Assembly: GCA_910577765.1 (NCBI GenBank)
Contig: CAJTOV010000014.1
Location: forward strand, 1-42,472
Direction of reading: 5' to 3'
DNA from: an uncultured Lachnospiraceae bacterium
GTDB taxonomy: Bacteria; Bacillota; Clostridia; Lachnospirales; Lachnospiraceae
DNA length: 42,472 nucleotides
Under the pieces are notes generated by a model. The model did no database searches, was not told the DNA's origin, and saw only the letters and a list, made by a program, of their open reading frames with translations. The position numbers and the translations under genes are program-made. Below, piece by piece: positions 8,436 through 16,375 of this stretch. Every line of letters begins with the position of its first letter. Within the stretch, counting starts at the first letter, position 1.

Positions 8436-9089
8436 ATGCGGGTTGGCGGCAGCGGGCAGGATTATCAGTCGATTTTGCGGATGCTTCAGCAGTTAAACAG
8501 ACAGAAGAAGTCCAGTTCCCTGGATATTTTCGGAATGCTGGGCGGGAAGGCCGGGGGAGGCGGTTCTTCGGCAGGGATGGTGGAAGTGGTTCCTGGATAT
8601 TTCTGTAAGAATGATCCCAGGATTATCGCCAATTTCCGGAAGAACTTTGATGAGGACGGGGACCTTTACAATTCCCACGGGATCGCCGGCATGGATATCA
8701 CCGGGAAGGACCCTTCTGAGTGGCACAAGATCGTGGATGTGTCGGAGGAAGGCCGCCAGAGTATGTTCGACATGGTGAAGCGGGAGTTTATCCAGGAGAA
8801 GGGGATCGCCAACGGGGATACCACCCAGCGCAGTGAGGTGTTTGCGGCGTACCAGAGGAGCATCCCCAAGAAGGACCGGCTGACAGCCACCTGGACCCTG
8901 GGGCAGTATGAGCGCCAGTACAACAAAGCCATGTATGAGGCGGTCCGGGCCAGCAACCCGGACTGGCAGCCGGGGATGGATTTTGACGAAAGTGTCTTAA
9001 GCGGGATTACCCGGGAGTCGGTGGAAGCCCGGATCGTCCAGACCGGTACGGATTCCCTGGGACTTAGGTCCATTGACTGTCTGGCATAG
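8436..9089 (+). CDS. Unidentified 217-residue protein
   Basis: The chosen ATG at 8436 lies 5 bases after GGAAGGAGGA; a longer in-frame start at 8358 lacks a ribosome-binding site. The N-terminal third is Ser/Gly-rich (MLGGKAGGGGSS) and looks flexible. The rest is mixed helical and polar (residues from VEVVPGYFCKNDPRI onward), without transmembrane segments or a signal peptide. I do not recognise the family; the composition resembles small uncharacterised clostridial proteins of the DUF3879 kind, but that is only an impression. A strong terminator follows, so it is probably transcribed alone or with the helicase. Confidence 0.65.
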   Translation: MRVGGSGQDYQSILRMLQQLNRQKKSSSLDIFGMLGGKAGGGGSSAGMVEVVPGYFCKNDPRIIANFRKNFDEDGDLYNSHGIAGMDITGKDPSEWHKIVDVSEEGRQSMFDMVKREFIQEKGIANGDTTQRSEVFAAYQRSIPKKDRLTATWTLGQYERQYNKAMYEAVRASNPDWQPGMDFDESVLSGITRESVEARIVQTGTDSLGLRSIDCLA

Positions 9090-9100
9090 GAAGGTATGGC

Positions 9101-9134
9101 TGGTACATGGCTGCACTGGTGCAGCCATGTACCA
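9101..9134. repeat. Perfect 15-bp inverted repeat
   Basis: TGGTACATGGCTGCA (9101-9115) and its exact complement (9120-9134) flank a 4-base loop. No T run follows, so it is not a simple terminator. It sits 12 bases after the stop of the unidentified 217-residue gene and 20 bases before a real terminator. It could be an mRNA 3' stabiliser or a protein-binding site. Confidence 0.7.
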
Positions 9135-9153
9135 GGGCGAAAGCAGGTGATTG

Positions 9154-9188
9154 AGAGCTGTTCATTTGCATGAATGGCTCTTTTTCTT
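9154..9188 (+). terminator. Rho-independent terminator
   Basis: A 12-bp stem (9154-9165 with 9170-9181, two G-T pairs) closes a TTGC loop and is followed by TTTTTCTT. It ends the transcript of the unidentified gene and isolates moeA. Confidence 0.85.
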
Positions 9189-9225
9189 GCGGGAAGTATA
9201 GGAAAGAATGATGGAGGGACAGAAC

Positions 9226-10467
9226 ATGACACAGAATTATCCGGTACAGGTGGAGCTGACAGAGGGGAAGGACCTGCTTCTTGCCGGTGTCCGGCCGGTG
9301 GAGACGGAAACGGTCAGTCTGGAGAACGGATTTGGCAGGATTCTGGCGGAGGATATCCGGGCCAGGGAGAATATCCCCCCCTTTGACCGTTCCCCCCTGG
9401 ACGGGTATGCCCTGCGGGCCAGGGATATTGCCCTGGCATCCAGGGAAGCGCCGGTGACCCTTACGGTCACGGAGGAGGTGCCTGCCGGGGCAGTGGCCGG
9501 GGCTCCGGTGGGAGCCATGGAGGCGGTGCGGATCATGACCGGGGCGCCGGTGCCTGCCGGGGCGGATGCGGTGGTAAAATATGAGGATACCTGCTTTACG
9601 GAGCACAGGGTTACCTTGTTTACGCCCGCAGCCTCCGGCAGCAACATTGTCCGGGCCGGGGAGGATGTCCGGGCCGGAGACATTGTCATGGAGGCCGGGG
9701 ATGTGCTGAATCCGGCCCGGATCGGGGTTCTGGCAGGCCTTGGCTATCCCAGGGTACTGGTGTACAGAAGACCTCTGGTGCGGATTATCAGTACCGGTGA
9801 CGAGCTGGTGGACATTGCCCGGGACCTGGCGCCGGGGAAGATCCGCAACAGCAGCGCCTACATGATCCAGGCCTTTTTGCAGAGCTGGGGTATGGATGCC
9901 CGGATTCATCCCATTGTGGGGGATGATAAGGACCAGATCCGCAAGGCTCTGGAGACGTGTATGGAGGATGCGGACTGTGTGCTGACCACAGGCGGGGTAT
10001 CGGTGGGGGATTTTGATTTTGTGCTGCCGGCCATGGAAGCTGCCGGTGCCGCCATACTGTTCTGGAAGGCCCGGATGAAGCCGGGTATGGCCACCATCGG
10101 AGCCAGAAAGGGGAAGACCCTGCTGGTGGGACTGTCAGGGAATCCTTCCGCGGCAGTGGCAGCCCTGTTTGTCCTGTGTCTGCCTGCCCTGCGCAGGCTG
10201 TGCGGCCGCAGGGACTGGGAGCTTCCTGTGATCCAGGCTGTGCTGGCAGAGGCCTATGATAAGCCCAGCCCAGGAGGAAGAGTGCTTCCCGGACGTCTGG
10301 AGATCCGGGACGGAACGCCCTTTTTCATCACCCAGAAGCACCAGGCCAACGGCATGATCAGTCCCTGGAGCCGCTGCAATCTGGTGGGTATGGTGCCTAA
10401 GGGAACCGGTCCCCTGGAGAAAGGCAGCCGGATTGAGGCATATTTTTTGACTTCCGCCGGATTTTGA
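9226..10467 (+). CDS. moeA: Molybdopterin molybdenumtransferase MoeA
   Basis: A 413-residue cytosolic enzyme that inserts molybdate into adenylylated molybdopterin to form the molybdenum cofactor. It shows the conserved PPFDRSPLDGYA (51-62), the MPT-binding ISTGDELVD, TTGGVSVGDFDFV, and the GLSGNPSAA motif before the C-terminal domain. Domain order is typical of MoeA. The ATG at 9226 has GGAGGG six bases upstream; an in-frame ATG at 9208 lacks good spacing. No other moa or mob genes are nearby and no molybdoenzyme is visible, so it stands alone here. The promoter for ackA lies within its last codons. Confidence 0.92.
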   Translation: MTQNYPVQVELTEGKDLLLAGVRPVETETVSLENGFGRILAEDIRARENIPPFDRSPLDGYALRARDIALASREAPVTLTVTEEVPAGAVAGAPVGAMEAVRIMTGAPVPAGADAVVKYEDTCFTEHRVTLFTPAASGSNIVRAGEDVRAGDIVMEAGDVLNPARIGVLAGLGYPRVLVYRRPLVRIISTGDELVDIARDLAPGKIRNSSAYMIQAFLQSWGMDARIHPIVGDDKDQIRKALETCMEDADCVLTTGGVSVGDFDFVLPAMEAAGAAILFWKARMKPGMATIGARKGKTLLVGLSGNPSAAVAALFVLCLPALRRLCGRRDWELPVIQAVLAEAYDKPSPGGRVLPGRLEIRDGTPFFITQKHQANGMISPWSRCNLVGMVPKGTGPLEKGSRIEAYFLTSAGF

Positions 10468-10475
10468 GCTATAAT
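10447..10475 (+). promoter_or_regulatory. Promoter of ackA
   Basis: TTGACT (10447-10452), exactly 17 bases, TATAAT (10470-10475). The -35 and spacer overlap the final codons of moeA. The predicted leader to the ackA ATG is about 47 nt. Confidence 0.75.
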
Positions 10476-10528
10476 CGGAACAGCACGGGATCAGACCGTG
10501 TCTCAATGCAGAGAGGAAACAGCAGGTT

Positions 10529-11740
10529 ATGAAAATATTGGTGATCAACAGCGGAAGCTCTTCCCTGAAATTTCAGGTGATCGATTCGGATACGGAGCAG
10601 GTTCTGGTCCGCGGGGTCTGCGAGCGCATCGGGATTGACGGAAGATTTACCTATAAGCCCCATGGGGGAGTGGCGGTCAGTGCCGCGCCGGTTGCCATGG
10701 AGAACCATACCCAGGCAGTCAATGTGCTGATGGAGGCACTGGTGGATGAGAAGAACGGGATTATCCGGGACTTTTCGGAGATCGACGTCATCGGCCACCG
10801 GCTGGTCCATGGCGGGGAGAAATTTACCGGGTCCGTGGTCATAACCGATCAGGTGATAGAGGCCATGACCGAGTGCAATGACCTGGCGCCCCTGCACAAT
10901 CCGGCCAATCTGGTGGGGGTGGATGCATGCCGGAAACTGATGCCGGATACACTGATGGTGGGAGTCTTTGACACGGCTTTTAACCAGACCATGGAGCCCA
11001 AAGCATTTCTCTACGGGCTTCCCTACCGGTATTATGAGAAGTATAAGATACGCCGGTACGGCTTTCACGGCATCAGCCATAAGTATGTGTCCCGGCGGGC
11101 GGCAGAGTTCATGGGGCAGGATATCCGGCGGGTAAAGACCATTGTCTGCCACCTGGGCAACGGGGCCAGCATCAGTGCGGTCAGGTTCGGGAAGGTGGTG
11201 GACAACTCCATGGGCTTCACCCCTCTGGAGGGCCTGGTCATGGGCACCCGGTCCGGGGATGTGGACCCTGGGGCCCTGGAGTTTCTGGCCAGGAAGGAGA
11301 ACCTGGATTTTAAGCAGATTATGGCCATTCTCAACCAGGAGTCCGGGGTTCTCGGCATCTCCAGGAATCTGTCCAGCGATTTCCGGGAGCTGAAGAACGC
11401 GGAGATCAAGTACAACGACAAGGCGGCCCTGGCCCGGGAAATCTTTGCCTACAAGGTGGCCAAGTATGTAGGCAGCTATGCGGCCGCCATGAACGGCGTG
11501 GACAACATTGTCTTCACCGCCGGGGTGGGGGAGAATGATTCGGACATGCGCCAGGAGATCTGCGGCTATCTGGAGTTTCTGGGCATCACCATCGACGAGG
11601 TGAAGAACCGGGACCAGGGGGAGGCAGTGCGGATTTCCACCGGCACCTCCCGGGTCAATGTGCTGGTGGTCCGCACCAACGAGGAGCTGGAGATCGCAAG
11701 GGAAGCGGCGGCTATGGCAGAGTCTCTCAAGGGTGTCTGA
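10529..11740 (+). CDS. ackA: Acetate kinase
   Basis: A 403-residue enzyme of the ASKHA fold that converts acetyl phosphate and ADP to acetate and ATP, the energy-yielding step of acetate fermentation. The start VINSGSSSLKF is the phosphate-binding motif with N7; GHRLVHGG, HGISHKYV and HLGNGASI are all present, as is the C-terminal FTAGVGEND. Length matches the family. The usual partner pta is not adjacent, which is unusual for Firmicutes. A near-consensus promoter lies just upstream, and a patatin-like gene follows after 27 bases. Confidence 0.95.
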   Translation: MKILVINSGSSSLKFQVIDSDTEQVLVRGVCERIGIDGRFTYKPHGGVAVSAAPVAMENHTQAVNVLMEALVDEKNGIIRDFSEIDVIGHRLVHGGEKFTGSVVITDQVIEAMTECNDLAPLHNPANLVGVDACRKLMPDTLMVGVFDTAFNQTMEPKAFLYGLPYRYYEKYKIRRYGFHGISHKYVSRRAAEFMGQDIRRVKTIVCHLGNGASISAVRFGKVVDNSMGFTPLEGLVMGTRSGDVDPGALEFLARKENLDFKQIMAILNQESGVLGISRNLSSDFRELKNAEIKYNDKAALAREIFAYKVAKYVGSYAAAMNGVDNIVFTAGVGENDSDMRQEICGYLEFLGITIDEVKNRDQGEAVRISTGTSRVNVLVVRTNEELEIAREAAAMAESLKGV

Positions 11741-11767
11741 CCATGTTACTGGAAGGAGGCTTTTTAT

Positions 11768-12628
11768 TTGAATAAAAACAACAGAAGCGGGCTGGTGCTG
11801 GAAGGCGGCGGCATGCGGGGCATTTACACCGCAGGGGTACTGGATGTGTTTATGGAGCAGGGTATCCGGTTTGACGGCGTTATCGGCGTGTCTGCCGGAG
11901 CCATTCATGGCTGTTCCTATGTGTCGGGGCAGAAGGGCCGGAGCATCCGCTATTACAAGCAGTACTGCCGGGACAAGCGGTTCATCAGTTACCGGAATCT
12001 GTTAAGGACCGGGGAGATGGTGGGAACCCAGTTCTGCTACCATGAGATCCCCGAGAAGCTGGAACCCTACGACTTTGACGGCTTCCACCGGTCCGGCACG
12101 GAGTTCTATGTGACATGCAGCAATGTGGAGACCGGGAAGGCGGAATACCTGCGTATCCGGGATATGCGGGCCCAGGTGGATGCCATGCGGGCCTCCGCGT
12201 CCCTGCCCTGCATCTCCAGGATTGTGGAGTGGGAAGGGAAGAAGCTGCTGGACGGTGGCTGTACCGACAGCGTGCCTTATCTGGCCTTTCACCGCATGGG
12301 CTTTGGGAAGCTGGTGGTGGTTCTGACCCGCCACAAAGGGTATGTGAAGAAACCGGAGAAAAGCTGGATGGTGGAGGCCATGTACCGGAAATATCCCCGG
12401 TTTGTAAGGGCCATGAGGAACCGCCACAGGGCCTACAACCGGTCCATCCGCAGGCTGGAGGAGCTGGAGGCTGCCGGGAAGATCTTTGTGGTCCGGCCAG
12501 GCAGACCGCTGCAAATCAGCAGGATGCGGGCCACACCGGAGGAATTGCAGAAGATCTATGATATAGGCAGGGCAGACGGCCAGGCCCAGGCGGAAGCGGT
12601 GCAGGCATGGCTGGCCGGCAGAGGATAA
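11768..12628 (+). CDS. Patatin-like phospholipase family protein
   Basis: A 286-residue predicted acyl hydrolase of the bacterial YjjU/RssA-like patatin group. The oxyanion-hole glycines are LEGGGMRG (residues 10-17), the catalytic serine is S42 in GVSAG, and the catalytic aspartate is D162 in DGGCTDS, giving a complete Ser-Asp dyad. No signal peptide or membrane segment is seen, so it is probably cytosolic and acts on phospholipids or lysophospholipids. It begins with TTG at 11768, supported by AAGGAGG eight bases upstream; no ATG is better placed. It probably shares the ackA transcript, but no functional link is evident. Confidence 0.85.
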   Translation: MNKNNRSGLVLEGGGMRGIYTAGVLDVFMEQGIRFDGVIGVSAGAIHGCSYVSGQKGRSIRYYKQYCRDKRFISYRNLLRTGEMVGTQFCYHEIPEKLEPYDFDGFHRSGTEFYVTCSNVETGKAEYLRIRDMRAQVDAMRASASLPCISRIVEWEGKKLLDGGCTDSVPYLAFHRMGFGKLVVVLTRHKGYVKKPEKSWMVEAMYRKYPRFVRAMRNRHRAYNRSIRRLEELEAAGKIFVVRPGRPLQISRMRATPEELQKIYDIGRADGQAQAEAVQAWLAGRG

Positions 12629-12687
12629 CAGCGGCAGGGGAAAAGAAAAAACGGCGGATCAGGCTGTGAGAGTTCAGGAGAGGGACG

Positions 12688-13746
12688 ATGATAGAGAGAG
12701 CATCGGGTATTTATGAGGCAGCACTTAGAAGCGGGGAGGGAAAAGGAGTCGGGGAGATACGGATCTTCCTGATTCCGGGTACATTTGGCAACCGGAGCCT
12801 GATGATTGACGCGGGATTCGGGGAGGCCGGCTGTCTGGAAAAGATGAACCGGGTGCTGGAGAGGCTGCGGATACCGGTCAGCAAGCTGGATATCTTTCTG
12901 ACCCACAAGCACCATGACCACTGCGGCCTGGCCAGCGCCTTTGCGGAGCGGGGAGCCAGACTGTTTATGAATCCGGAGGAGGACCGGCATCATTATGACT
13001 GTCTCTACTACAACAAGAGCCATGATGCCATGGAAGAGCAGGCAGGGGTTTTGCGGACCGTGGGGGTGACCCCGGAGACGACGCCGGGAATCTGGAAGAA
13101 ATTCATGGAGCTTAATGAGCGGGTGACCCAGAAAAACGAGCGCTGGGCCTGGGTGATCCGGGATTATCCCTACCAGCCGGTGCTGGAGGGCCAGGTGTTT
13201 AAGTATGGGGAATATGTGCTGCGAGCTGTCTCCTTAAAGGGCCATACCTATGGCCAGATGGGGCTTTACGACAATGAAAAGAAGATCTTCTTTGCCGCAG
13301 ACCAGATTCTCAACGGGATCGTGCCCATTGTAGGCACCACCCATGTGGATGAGCATCTGCTGGAGGGGTATTTTAAGTCCCTGCAGCATGTGAAGCAGCA
13401 GTTCCAGGAATATCTGGTGCTGCCTGCCCACCAGGGTCCCATATGGAATCTGTCCGAGGCAGTGGAAGGGATCGCCAGGGCCTATCTGGAGAAGCTGGAT
13501 GTGGTGGGCCATGTGGTAACGGAGGCAGACGGTCCCCTGACCGTGGCCAGGATTGCGGCCGCTGCTTACGGGATTGAGAAGGACCCGGTCAGCGACGATG
13601 AATTCATCAAGCTGAAAATGGTCATAAGCAAGACCTTTTCCTGCCTGGAATTTCTGTATGACAAAGGATTTGTGGAGCGCAGCGCTGACAACGGAACGTT
13701 GTACTGGAAGGCCCTGCGGCCTTATTCCGGGAGAGTGTCCGTGTAA
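12688..13746 (+). CDS. MBL-fold metallo-hydrolase
   Basis: A 352-residue metallo-beta-lactamase-fold protein. The signature HKHHDH (H73, H75, D77, H78) binds two metals; LKGHTYGQMGLY, FAADQIL and LPAHQGP supply the remaining ligands. The C-terminal ~80 residues look like a winged-helix extension (TVARIAAAAYG, then SCLEFLYDKGFVERS), as in LACTB2-like hydrolases. The substrate is unknown; thioester or nucleic-acid hydrolysis are both possible for this subgroup. The start follows AGGAGAGGG. A repeat element begins seven bases after its stop. Confidence 0.85.
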   Translation: MIERASGIYEAALRSGEGKGVGEIRIFLIPGTFGNRSLMIDAGFGEAGCLEKMNRVLERLRIPVSKLDIFLTHKHHDHCGLASAFAERGARLFMNPEEDRHHYDCLYYNKSHDAMEEQAGVLRTVGVTPETTPGIWKKFMELNERVTQKNERWAWVIRDYPYQPVLEGQVFKYGEYVLRAVSLKGHTYGQMGLYDNEKKIFFAADQILNGIVPIVGTTHVDEHLLEGYFKSLQHVKQQFQEYLVLPAHQGPIWNLSEAVEGIARAYLEKLDVVGHVVTEADGPLTVARIAAAAYGIEKDPVSDDEFIKLKMVISKTFSCLEFLYDKGFVERSADNGTLYWKALRPYSGRVSV

Positions 13747-13753
13747 CTGGCAC

Positions 13754-13962
13754 GTAACAGTTCAGATACCCCTTGAACTGTTACGGCATACGGCCATTCA
13801 GAATCGCTGCGCGGTCCCAGGCGCCAGTGACGCCTGTTAGGGACCGACCGAAACGGAGTGTAGAGGGCCGTATGCCCGCGACCATTACGTTTTCGTACGG
13901 TCAGCGCGGTGAACGCGCAGACCTATCTGAACTGTTACACAACAACAGGTGTAACAGTTCAG
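13754..13962 (+). repeat. Interspersed palindromic repeat, long copy
   Basis: The core 13754-13938 (185 bp) is bounded by inverted ends GTAACAGTTCAGAT and ATCTGAACTGTTAC. Inside are a 31-bp terminal hairpin (13754-13784), an internal stem made from GCATACGGCCAT and GGCCGTATGC, and a conserved block containing TACGGTCAGCGCGGTGAACG. A further GTAACAGTTCAG follows at 13951-13962. The copy at 19768-19904 is the same element inverted, lacking about 50 bases of the internal loop. No transposase is encoded. Confidence 0.85.
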
Positions 13963-13984
13963 TCGGGCAGCAATTTTCTCCCTC

Positions 13985-14013
13985 TTGACATTTCCCTCTT
14001 TCCCCGGTAAAAT
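13985..14013 (+). promoter_or_regulatory. Promoter of the hydF-ABC-hydE operon
   Basis: A consensus TTGACA (13985-13990) and TAAAAT (14008-14013) are separated by 17 bases. The predicted leader to the hydF ATG is about 235 nt, long enough for leader-based control. Confidence 0.75.
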
Positions 14014-14137
14014 AGAAACAATTCCTAATATCTCCGTGGCGGCTATGTCTATACCACTCCTTCCACAAGAGACCCAGGAAGAAAAGAGAAGAAATCCATG
14101 TACTGACACGAGGAGGATTCCAGAGTGGAAGGCGATG

Positions 14138-14236
14138 ATGATCGAAGACGGGCGGAGGCTCTGTCTTTTAATTGCCCGGAATCAGCCGGTGGGTGCATCC
14201 TTTTTGAGGGGTGCATTTTTTGTTGTAAACAGGTAA
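14138..14236 (+). CDS. Possible 32-residue leader peptide upstream of hydF
   Basis: A short frame starts with tandem ATGs (14135/14138) just after GGAAGG and ends at TAA 14234-14236, four bases before the hydF ribosome-binding site. The peptide contains several Arg and Leu residues (GRRLCLLIAR) and runs through the terminator-like hairpin at 14191-14221. If translated, it could control folding of that hairpin. It may equally be chance; there is no homology evidence. Confidence 0.25.
   Translation: MIEDGRRLCLLIARNQPVGASFLRGAFFVVNR
14191..14221 (+). terminator. Terminator-like hairpin in the hydF leader (possible attenuator)
   Basis: TGCATCC pairs with GGGTGCA-type sequence (14194-14200 with 14209-14215), extended by G-T pairs, and is followed by TTTTTT at 14216-14221. 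It lies between the strong promoter and the hydF ribosome-binding site, where a terminator would block the operon unless readthrough is regulated. Confidence 0.45.
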
Positions 14237-14256
14237 CAGGAGAGGAGCGTGTTGCG

Positions 14257-15615
14257 ATGGCATTGAACCAGACACCCGCTTCCGGGCGGGTCCACATCGG
14301 ATTCTTCGGACGGAGGAATGCAGGAAAGTCCAGCCTGCTGAATGCGGTCACCGGACAGGAACTGGCTGTGGTATCGGAAGTGAAGGGAACCACCACAGAC
14401 CCGGTCTACAAGACCATGGAGCTTTTGCCCCTGGGCCCGGTGATGCTGATCGATACTCCCGGCATTGACGATGAAGGAGAACTGGGGGCCCTTCGGGTGA
14501 AAAAGAGCCACCAGGTGCTTAACAAGACGGATATTGCGGTGCTGGTGGTGGATGCCACGGTGGGGCTAACCCGGGAGGACCAGGAAATGCTGGCGCTGTT
14601 TAGGGAGAAACAGGTGCCCTGTATAGTGGTGTATCATAAAGCGGATCTGCTTTCAGAGGAAGCCATACCCGAGGACAGAAAACAGGTTTCGCCGGTTTGG
14701 CAGACCGGCGTTCCCGGTACGGACCGTCCGGGCAGCGGCTTGTCCGCACCGCTCCAGGCTCTGGGCCATCCGGATCCGGGCCGGAAGCCGTCTGGGGCAG
14801 GGCCGGGAACATCCCCGCAAACAGCGCCGTTCCGGTTCTTATATGCCAGCTCCAGAACCGGAGCCGGGATCCGGGAACTGAAAGACTGTCTGGCCTCCAT
14901 GCAGCCGGCGGAGGCAGAAAAGGACCTGCTGGAAGGTCTGGTACAGCCGGGAGACCTGGTGGTTCTGGTGACCCCCATCGACAAGGCAGCTCCGAAAGGC
15001 CGCCTGATCCTGCCCCAGCAGCAGACCATCCGGGCCCTGCTGGACCATGGATGTATCTCGGCAGTGGTGCGGGAATCGGAGCTTAAGGATACCCTGAAAG
15101 GGCTGGGCAGGAAACCGTCCCTGGTGATCACGGACAGCCAGGCCTTTGGCATGGTATCCGCCATTGTGCCGGAGGATATCCGGCTCACCTCCTTTTCCAT
15201 TCTCTTTGCCCGCTATAAGGGAGACCTGGCCCAGGCAGTGGCAGGGGTCCGGGCCCTGGACCGGATTCAGGACGGGGACCGGATTCTGATTTCCGAAGGC
15301 TGTACCCATCACAGACAGTGCAATGACATTGGGACGGTGAAGCTGCCAGGCTGGATTCGGGCCTACACAGGCTGCGAACCGGAGTTTTCCTACACATCGG
15401 GCACCGGATTTGAGGAGGATCTGACCAGGTTCCGGCTGGTTGTCCACTGCGGGGCCTGCATGCTGGGGGAGCGGGAGATGAAATACCGCCTGGCCTGTGC
15501 CAGGGACCAGGGTGCGGCCATGACCAATTACGGAATTCTTATTGCCCATGTCCACGGAATCTTAAAACGCAGCCTGATGCCGTTTCCGGATATCGCGGCC
15601 CTGCTGGAGGAGTAG
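14257..15615 (+). CDS. hydF: [FeFe]-hydrogenase H-cluster maturation GTPase HydF
   Basis: A 452-residue scaffold GTPase on which the 2Fe subcluster of [FeFe]-hydrogenase is assembled before transfer to HydA. The G domain has GRRNAGKSS (18-26), GTTTDP, DTPG (67-70) and a YHKAD G4 variant. The C-terminal cluster-binding ligands are CTH and, about 50 residues later, HCGAC. Known HydF proteins are about 400-410 residues; the excess is a Pro/Gly-rich insertion at about 134-190, between G4 and the ASSRTG G5 region. The ATG at 14257 has GGAGAGGAG upstream. It is followed after 4 bases by an ABC permease, so the transporter is probably co-transcribed. HydG and the hydrogenase itself are not in the window. 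Confidence 0.92.
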   Translation: MALNQTPASGRVHIGFFGRRNAGKSSLLNAVTGQELAVVSEVKGTTTDPVYKTMELLPLGPVMLIDTPGIDDEGELGALRVKKSHQVLNKTDIAVLVVDATVGLTREDQEMLALFREKQVPCIVVYHKADLLSEEAIPEDRKQVSPVWQTGVPGTDRPGSGLSAPLQALGHPDPGRKPSGAGPGTSPQTAPFRFLYASSRTGAGIRELKDCLASMQPAEAEKDLLEGLVQPGDLVVLVTPIDKAAPKGRLILPQQQTIRALLDHGCISAVVRESELKDTLKGLGRKPSLVITDSQAFGMVSAIVPEDIRLTSFSILFARYKGDLAQAVAGVRALDRIQDGDRILISEGCTHHRQCNDIGTVKLPGWIRAYTGCEPEFSYTSGTGFEEDLTRFRLVVHCGACMLGEREMKYRLACARDQGAAMTNYGILIAHVHGILKRSLMPFPDIAALLEE

Positions 15616-15619
15616 GGGG

Positions 15620-16372
15620 ATGGGATTGCGGCGAAGCTGGAAAACGGTTCTGGGAATCCTCATTCTTCTGGCCCTCTGGCAGGTGGCGGCCGGCTCCGGG
15701 ATCTGGAGCGCCTACGTACTGCCGCCTCCGGCTAAGGTGGCCAGGGCTATGGGAACCATGCTCCGGAGCGGTGTGCTGCTCCGGCACATCCTGGTCAGCG
15801 GCCGGCGGGTGCTGGTGGGCTTTTCCATCGCCTTTGCCCTGGCAATGGCAGCAGGAACCATTGCCAGCCAGGTACGCGCCGTGGAGGAATACTATGGGGG
15901 CTTTCTGGAGTTTATGCGCCATGTACCGCCCATCAGTCTCATCGCCCTTCTGATCCTGTGGTTTGGGATCGGGGAGACCTCCAAGATTATCATCATTGTG
16001 CTGGCCTCCTTTTTCCCCATGTACTTAAACATCCGCAAGGGCTTTGTGTCCGGCAGCCAGAAGCTTCTGGAGGTGGGAACCGTATTTGGGCTTACTGGCT
16101 GGCAGAAATTTTGCCGGATCGTCCTGCCTTCAGCGGTGCCGGATATTCTGGTGGGCATGCGCATCGGCCTGGGCTTTAGCTGGCGGGCCATCATCGGGGC
16201 GGAGATGATCGCGGCAGCCAGCGGTCTGGGCTACCTGATTCTGGATGCCCAGCAGATGTCCCGGTCCGACAAGGTGATTGCCGGGATTCTCACCATCGGA
16301 ACCGTGGGGATTCTGTGTGACAGGGTATTTTCCCTGGTGATTCACAAGGTGACAGGTACAAACGGCAAATGA
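15620..16372 (+). CDS. ABC transporter permease (NitT/TauT type)
   Basis: A 250-residue inner-membrane protein with about six hydrophobic segments, homologous in style to SsuC/TauC permeases of the nitrate/sulfonate/taurine importer class. The EAA-type loop that docks the ATPase is visible in VFGLTGWQKFCRIVLP. It starts 4 bases after the hydF stop, using a ribosome-binding site (GGAGGAG) inside the hydF 3' end, so the two are almost certainly on one mRNA. The ATPase follows after 3 bases. The substrate cannot be inferred from the permease. Confidence 0.88.
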   Translation: MGLRRSWKTVLGILILLALWQVAAGSGIWSAYVLPPPAKVARAMGTMLRSGVLLRHILVSGRRVLVGFSIAFALAMAAGTIASQVRAVEEYYGGFLEFMRHVPPISLIALLILWFGIGETSKIIIIVLASFFPMYLNIRKGFVSGSQKLLEVGTVFGLTGWQKFCRIVLPSAVPDILVGMRIGLGFSWRAIIGAEMIAAASGLGYLILDAQQMSRSDKVIAGILTIGTVGILCDRVFSLVIHKVTGTNGK

Positions 16373-16375
16373 CGC

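Noticed and set aside
4733..9089. A multi-gene defence island
   Set aside because: Only the helicase-nuclease is suggestive; flanking genes are housekeeping and no toxin, restriction or other defence gene was recognised.
10469..11908. Long minus-strand open frame opposite ackA
   Set aside because: It is antisense to a fully conserved acetate kinase and arises from GC-rich codon bias; it lacks recognisable motifs.
13658..13840. Short frames within the palindromic repeats giving VTVQIPLELL-like peptides
   Set aside because: The same peptide arises from each repeat copy because the DNA palindrome is conserved; no start signals are present.
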